A stretch of DNA of 15,704 nucleotides, from contig JBBRLG010000099.1 of assembly GCA_038231495.1 (NCBI GenBank), positions 1 through 15,704 on the forward strand, written 5' to 3'. Positions 12,686 to 15,704 of this stretch are shown piece by piece (within the stretch, counting starts at the first letter, position 1; the number at the start of each line of letters is the position of its first letter). Below the pieces are notes generated by a model. That model was given only the letters and a program-made list of their open reading frames with translations, was not told where the DNA came from and searched no databases. The DNA is from JBBRLG01 sp038231495. Lineage in GTDB: Bacteria; Planctomycetota; Planctomycetia; Gemmatales; Gemmataceae. Both the position numbers and the translations under genes were made by a program.

Positions 12686-13381
12686 ATGTTGCCGCGTGTC
12701 CTCGAACCGGAAGTGATGGACACCCCGGAAGAAGCCCGCGACTACGACGCGATGGACCACGCCGCCGTCAACCGCGTCTTTGTCACGGACTTCCTCGCCT
12801 TCGGGGAGACGCTGGAACTCAGCGCGAACCGCGGCAAGCCCATCGGCCACATCCTCGACGTCGGCACCGGCACTGCCCAGATTCCCATCGAACTCTGTTC
12901 CCGCGGTGTCTTCTGCCAGGTGACCGCCATCGACCTCGCCGAGGAAATGCTGCGCGTCGGCCGTGAAAACCTGCGGCGCGTCGGCCTGGAAAACCGTATC
13001 CAGCTGCGGCGTTGGGACGCCAAACACATGCCCTGCCCCGACGGCACGTTCGACATCGTCATCTCCAACAGCATCGTTCATCACATCCCCGACCCCGCCG
13101 CCGTGTTCGCCGAGATGGTGCGCGTGGTCAAGCCGGGTGGCGTGCTCTTCGTCCGCGACCTGTTGCGGCCGACGGACGAGGCGACCTTGCACAAGCTTGT
13201 AGAAGCGTACGCGGCCGGAGCGAACGCGCTACAGAAAAAACTGTTCGCCGAATCGCTGCATGCCGCGTTGTCCGTGGCGGAAGTGCGGCTGCTGGTCAGC
13301 GGTTTCGGTTTTGCGCCCGAAGGCGTGAGGCAGACGACGGACCGTCACTGGACCTGGCGGGCGACGAAGCCCACCCGTTGA
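12686..13381 (+). CDS. class I SAM-dependent methyltransferase
   Basis: The 231-aa protein has the methyltransferase motifs in order: motif I ILDVGTGTAQIPIEL (56-70), the ribose-binding acidic residue in TAIDLAEEML (Asp83), Asp111 in RRWDAKHMP for the adenine side, motif IV FDIVISNSIVHHI (122-134), and the MVRVVKPGGVLFVRDLL strand-helix (144-160). It belongs to the UbiE/Methyltransf_11 type. The substrate cannot be told: the N-terminal lid (DTPEEARDYDAMDHAAVNRVF) is not diagnostic. The ATG at 12686 follows AAAGGCGGG by about 6 nt; an earlier ATG at 12681 is in another frame. It follows the 131-aa gene by 14 nt. Confidence 0.9.
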   Translation: MLPRVLEPEVMDTPEEARDYDAMDHAAVNRVFVTDFLAFGETLELSANRGKPIGHILDVGTGTAQIPIELCSRGVFCQVTAIDLAEEMLRVGRENLRRVGLENRIQLRRWDAKHMPCPDGTFDIVISNSIVHHIPDPAAVFAEMVRVVKPGGVLFVRDLLRPTDEATLHKLVEAYAAGANALQKKLFAESLHAALSVAEVRLLVSGFGFAPEGVRQTTDRHWTWRATKPTR

Positions 13382-13398
13382 AAGGGCACCGCCCTTTC
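13380..13398 (+). other. stem-loop between methyltransferase and permease genes
   Basis: GAAAGGGC, ACC, GCCCTTTC: an 8-bp perfect stem with a 3-nt loop, beginning in the methyltransferase stop codon. No T-tract follows, so it may only slow readthrough or protect mRNA ends. The permease start codon is 24 nt further on. Confidence 0.5.
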
Positions 13399-13421
13399 CG
13401 CCCCGCACCGCCGAGTTGCCC

Positions 13422-14174
13422 ATGACGGCCCTCGAATCCCTCGGACACGTTACCCATTTCGCCTTGCGGGTCTTATTTTCCCTGCCGTTGGCAGTGACGC
13501 GCACCCAGGAGTGCGGCGTCCAACTGTACCAGGTTTTTCTGCGCGCGCTGCCCCTTGGCGTGGTTGGCGGGCTGGCGCTTGGCGCGGTGATCTGGATGCA
13601 CGCCCGCGATCCCCTGCGAACCGTCGGCGGCCCCGCGGCGGTCGAAATCCTGCCGCGCGCCCTGGCCAAGGTCGTCGTCCTGGAACTGGCGTCGATCATT
13701 GCGGGCCTGATCGTCGCCGCACGTTCGGGGGCCAGCCTCGGTGCCGAGTTGAGTTCCATGCACTTGACCGAACAGATTGACGCGATGGAAGTCCTCGGCG
13801 TATCGCCCCTGCGCGAACTGATCGCACCGCGCGTGCTGGCGTGCATGGTCGGGTTGCCGCTGTTGACGGTGTTCGTCACTTACGCCGCCATCGGCTCGGG
13901 TTACCTCATGGAAGTGCTGATTGGGTCGATGTCGCTGGTGCGCTACCGCAACGAAATCCTGAGTCTCTTACTGTTGCGGGATGCGATCCCTTCCTTGCTA
14001 AAAACCGTCGTCTTCGGCTACCTGATCGGCGTCACGGGCTGCTACTGCGGCGTCAACGCCCAGGGCGGCACCGAGGGCGTCGGCCGCGCGGCAACGCGGG
14101 CGGTCGTCGGGTCCATTTTTCTGGTCTTCCTCGCGGACGTGGTTCTCGTCCTTTTAATCCAGACCGTGCTGTGA
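13422..14174 (+). CDS. MlaE-family ABC transporter permease
   Basis: MlaE-type permeases move phospholipids or other lipids between envelope membranes together with an MlaF-type ATPase and an MCE (MlaD-type) protein. The 250-aa protein shows the family signature: AARSGASLGAELSSM (99-113) followed by TEQIDAMEVLGVSPLRELIAPR (116-137). Hydrophobic segments lie near 45-60, 82-100, 139-160, 162-185, 192-212 and 228-250. An earlier in-frame TTG (13416) is possible; the ATG at 13422 was preferred, with only a weak ribosome binding site. No ATPase or MCE gene follows in the window: 386 nt of non-coding DNA with a mobile element comes next, so its partners must be encoded elsewhere. Confidence 0.9.
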   Translation: MTALESLGHVTHFALRVLFSLPLAVTRTQECGVQLYQVFLRALPLGVVGGLALGAVIWMHARDPLRTVGGPAAVEILPRALAKVVVLELASIIAGLIVAARSGASLGAELSSMHLTEQIDAMEVLGVSPLRELIAPRVLACMVGLPLLTVFVTYAAIGSGYLMEVLIGSMSLVRYRNEILSLLLLRDAIPSLLKTVVFGYLIGVTGCYCGVNAQGGTEGVGRAATRAVVGSIFLVFLADVVLVLLIQTVL

Positions 14175-14208
14175 TTTATCCATTCCAAAGCCGGGCCGAA
14201 ACGGTTTT

Positions 14209-14340
14209 GTAACCGTTCACTCCCCCCCTTGCGAAGGGGGGGTGAAGAGAGCGTCATGACCGAGTACTTTAATCGTTCTTACCCCCCCCCTACCCCCCCC
14301 TTCGCAAGGGGGGGAGCAGTTGATGCCGGTGAACGGTTAC
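14209..14340. mobile_element. IS66-type MITE-like insertion (element B), 132 bp
   Basis: The left end GTAACCGTTCAC (14209-14220) is the exact reverse complement of the right end (14329-14340). The perfect 8-bp direct repeat ACGGTTTT flanks it at 14201-14208 and 14341-14348. The ends match those of element A. Inside are two hairpins that are reverse complements of each other: CCCCCCCTT, GCG, AAGGGGGGG at 14222-14242 and CCCCCCCTT, CGC, AAGGGGGGG at 14294-14314. No open frame of note is inside. It lies 34 nt after the mlaE-type gene, whose transcript the hairpins may end or protect. Confidence 0.75.
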
Positions 14341-14386
14341 ACGGTTTTCTAACGCAGGTGATTCGGAAACGCCGGTTTGGGCAAAG

Positions 14387-14409
14387 CCTTACCCCTTACC
14401 CCTTACCCC
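14387..14409. repeat. short tandem repeat, 7-bp unit
   Basis: CCTTACC is repeated three times and followed by CC. It lies in the 14175-14560 gap between the permease and DUF1559 genes. Probably a slippage product. Confidence 0.7.
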
Positions 14410-14448
14410 GCTGCGAACCCCTTTCTCCGATTTGGTTCCAAGAAAAGC

Positions 14449-14520
14449 TTGCAATTAAACGAAAACCGGGTAAATTTATCGATTGCGGAGACTCTCATAA
14501 TCGACTCACAATTGACAGTC
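14449..14520 (+). promoter_or_regulatory. candidate promoter region of the DUF1559 gene
   Basis: TTGCAA (14449-14454), a 16-nt spacer and TAAATT (14471-14476) form a plausible sigma-70-type promoter about 85 nt before the start codon. Nearer the gene, a perfect TTGACA (14512-14517) has no good -10 at the right distance; it lies inside an imperfect 18-bp palindrome, GACTCACAATTGACAGTC (14503-14520), centred on CAATTG, which could be an operator. Confidence 0.3.
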
Positions 14521-14560
14521 TCGCACTTTTACTCATCCTTTTTGGTCCAAGGAGTATCGC

Positions 14561-15604
14561 ATGCAACGGTTCCTCTCTCGCGCGGACCGTATTCCTCGCC
14601 CGGCCCGCGGTGCCTTTACCCTCATCGAGTTGCTGGTGGTCATCGCGATCATCGGCATCCTGATCGCGCTGTTGCTGCCCGCCGTGCAGAAGGTCCGCGA
14701 AGCCGCCGCCCGCATCCAGTGCGCCAACAACATCAAGCAGCAAGGGCTGGCGATTCACAACTGCCACGACACGATCGGCCGTTTGCCGCCCCAGGCGGGC
14801 ACCTACGCCGGCGCGTATTACGGCCCCCTCTACTTCCACATGCTGCCGTACATGGAACAGGGCAATGTCTGGAACGGCGCGGCCTACCTGGACTACACCG
14901 CCCAGGTCGGCACCCTGAAGCCGAACCCGGCCACCACGATCAACATCGGCCTAATCTGGCCCACCTGGGACTCGGTCAACATCTCGAATAACACCTTCCT
15001 TCGGCAAACGCAGATCAAGCCGTACCAGTGTCCGAGCGACCCCACGCTCGGCAACGGGTTGGACTGGACGCCGGGCGACTCGTCGTATGCCGGGAATTTC
15101 CTGGTCTTCGGCGGGGTGGACAACATCAACTCCAACTCCAACTGGGACGCCCACGCCACGTTCCAGGCCAACTTCCAGGACGGCCTGTCGAACACCATCA
15201 TGATTGCCGAGAAATATTCCCGCTGCGACGGCAGCGGCAGTCCCGGCGGCACCTGGTGGATGCGCGGGGTCTATCACGGCGCTCGGGGCGCGCCGGGCGG
15301 CTCGGACGACAGCTATCCGGGCGACCGGCTATCCGCGGTTTTCGGCGGCGGCCGAGGCATCGACGGGACCGTTTGGTTCACAGGAACCTCTTCCTTGTTC
15401 CAAGTAAAGCCCATATTTCCTTTGAAAACCTCCGGGAGTGGCGGACAATGCGACCGGCGTCTGGCCTCCAGCGGCCACACCGGCGGCATGAACGTCGGCC
15501 TGGCGGACGGCAGCTGCCGCTTCCTGTCCCAGGGCATCACTCCCACCACCTGGGCCGCGGCGTTGACGCCGGCCGGTGGCGAGCCGCTGGCCAGCGACTG
15601 GTAA
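14561..15604 (+). CDS. DUF1559 protein with prepilin-type N-terminal signal
   Basis: The 347-aa protein starts with a type IV pilin/pseudopilin signal: a short basic leader, then GA before FTLIELLVVIAI, so prepilin peptidase should cut between Ala18 and Phe19, leaving the conserved Glu at position 5 of the mature protein (Glu23). The hydrophobic helix runs to about residue 43, followed by KVREAAARIQCANNIKQ, typical of DUF1559 proteins. The C-terminal hallmark HTGGMNVGLADGS (306-318) is also present. The family is greatly expanded in planctomycetes; members are thought to be exported, surface or pseudopilus-like proteins, with roles largely unknown. AAGGAG 6 nt upstream supports the ATG. It is complete, with a stop at 15602-15604. 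Confidence 0.95.
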   Translation: MQRFLSRADRIPRPARGAFTLIELLVVIAIIGILIALLLPAVQKVREAAARIQCANNIKQQGLAIHNCHDTIGRLPPQAGTYAGAYYGPLYFHMLPYMEQGNVWNGAAYLDYTAQVGTLKPNPATTINIGLIWPTWDSVNISNNTFLRQTQIKPYQCPSDPTLGNGLDWTPGDSSYAGNFLVFGGVDNINSNSNWDAHATFQANFQDGLSNTIMIAEKYSRCDGSGSPGGTWWMRGVYHGARGAPGGSDDSYPGDRLSAVFGGGRGIDGTVWFTGTSSLFQVKPIFPLKTSGSGGQCDRRLASSGHTGGMNVGLADGSCRFLSQGITPTTWAAALTPAGGEPLASDW

Positions 15605-15666
15605 GCGTGTCGCTCTGCTGAATTTCGACATGCAACTTTTTTAGCGAGCCGGGAGCGTCAGCGACC

Positions 15667-15704
15667 GTAGCCGCAAGCGGCCCGCTTGCTGGCTCCGCAA
15701 GCGG
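15667..15704. repeat. copy of the AAGCGG palindromic repeat, cut by the window end
   Basis: Positions 15667-15694 are identical to the 28-bp left arm at 4927-4954. A further CCGCAAGCGG begins at 15695 and runs to the window end, so the copy may continue. It follows the DUF1559 gene by about 60 nt. Confidence 0.85.

Noticed and set aside
12389..13192. Minus-strand open frame opposite the 131-aa and methyltransferase genes
   Set aside because: The methyltransferase motifs lie on the plus strand and the opposite frame shows no recognisable domain.
14434..14454. Sigma-54 promoter (TGG ... TTGC) before the DUF1559 gene
   Set aside because: The GG-to-GC spacing is about 5 nt too long for a sigma-54 site.

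Overview
The window looks like chromosomal DNA from a planctomycete, most likely of the Gemmata/Gemmataceae type. The grounds are high GC content, a pseudopilin-like DUF1559 protein (a family greatly expanded in planctomycetes), a fungal-type ketol-acid reductoisomerase, and GC-rich palindromic repeats (AAGCGG/CCGCTT cores) between genes. This placement is inferred from gene content; no rRNA or other marker gene is present.

Layout. (1) Positions 118-4860, minus strand: a likely transcription unit of an ABC-2 exporter (ATPase, then permease) followed by threonine synthase (thrC) and dihydrodipicolinate reductase (dapB). thrC and dapB overlap by 4 nt. A candidate promoter at 5026-5054 puts a perfect 28-bp inverted repeat in the leader. 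(2) 5081-7844, an RNA-metabolism neighbourhood: RNase D on the minus strand, diverging from an 87-aa Sm-like protein and a NYN-nuclease/cold-shock-domain fusion. (3) 7893-9707, a small accessory islet: an antitoxin with a MazE-type C-terminal tail joined to a stub of mazF, a retropepsin-like aspartic protease, a VOC/glyoxalase protein whose 3' end is altered by an insertion, and a second antitoxin-like gene with only a possible toxin stub. (4) 9655-11938: a divergent pair, an M19 dipeptidase (minus) and ilvC (plus), with a strong terminator at 12048-12085. (5) 12276-14174: an unrecognised 131-aa protein, a class I methyltransferase and a MlaE-type permease. (6) 14561-15604: a DUF1559 pseudopilin-like protein.

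The most notable structural result is a pair of transposase-less mobile elements (9071-9412 and 14209-14340). Both are bounded by the same terminal inverted repeat, starting GTAACCGTTCAC, and each is flanked by its own perfect 8-bp direct repeat (CCGTTTTC; ACGGTTTT). The 8-bp duplication and GTAA termini match what is known of the IS66 family, so they read as IS66-type MITEs. Removing the first one restores an open frame from the VOC gene directly into the downstream antitoxin-like gene.

No tRNA, rRNA, CRISPR array, phage gene or complete transposase was seen. Functional assignments rest on motifs recognised by eye; no database search was run.
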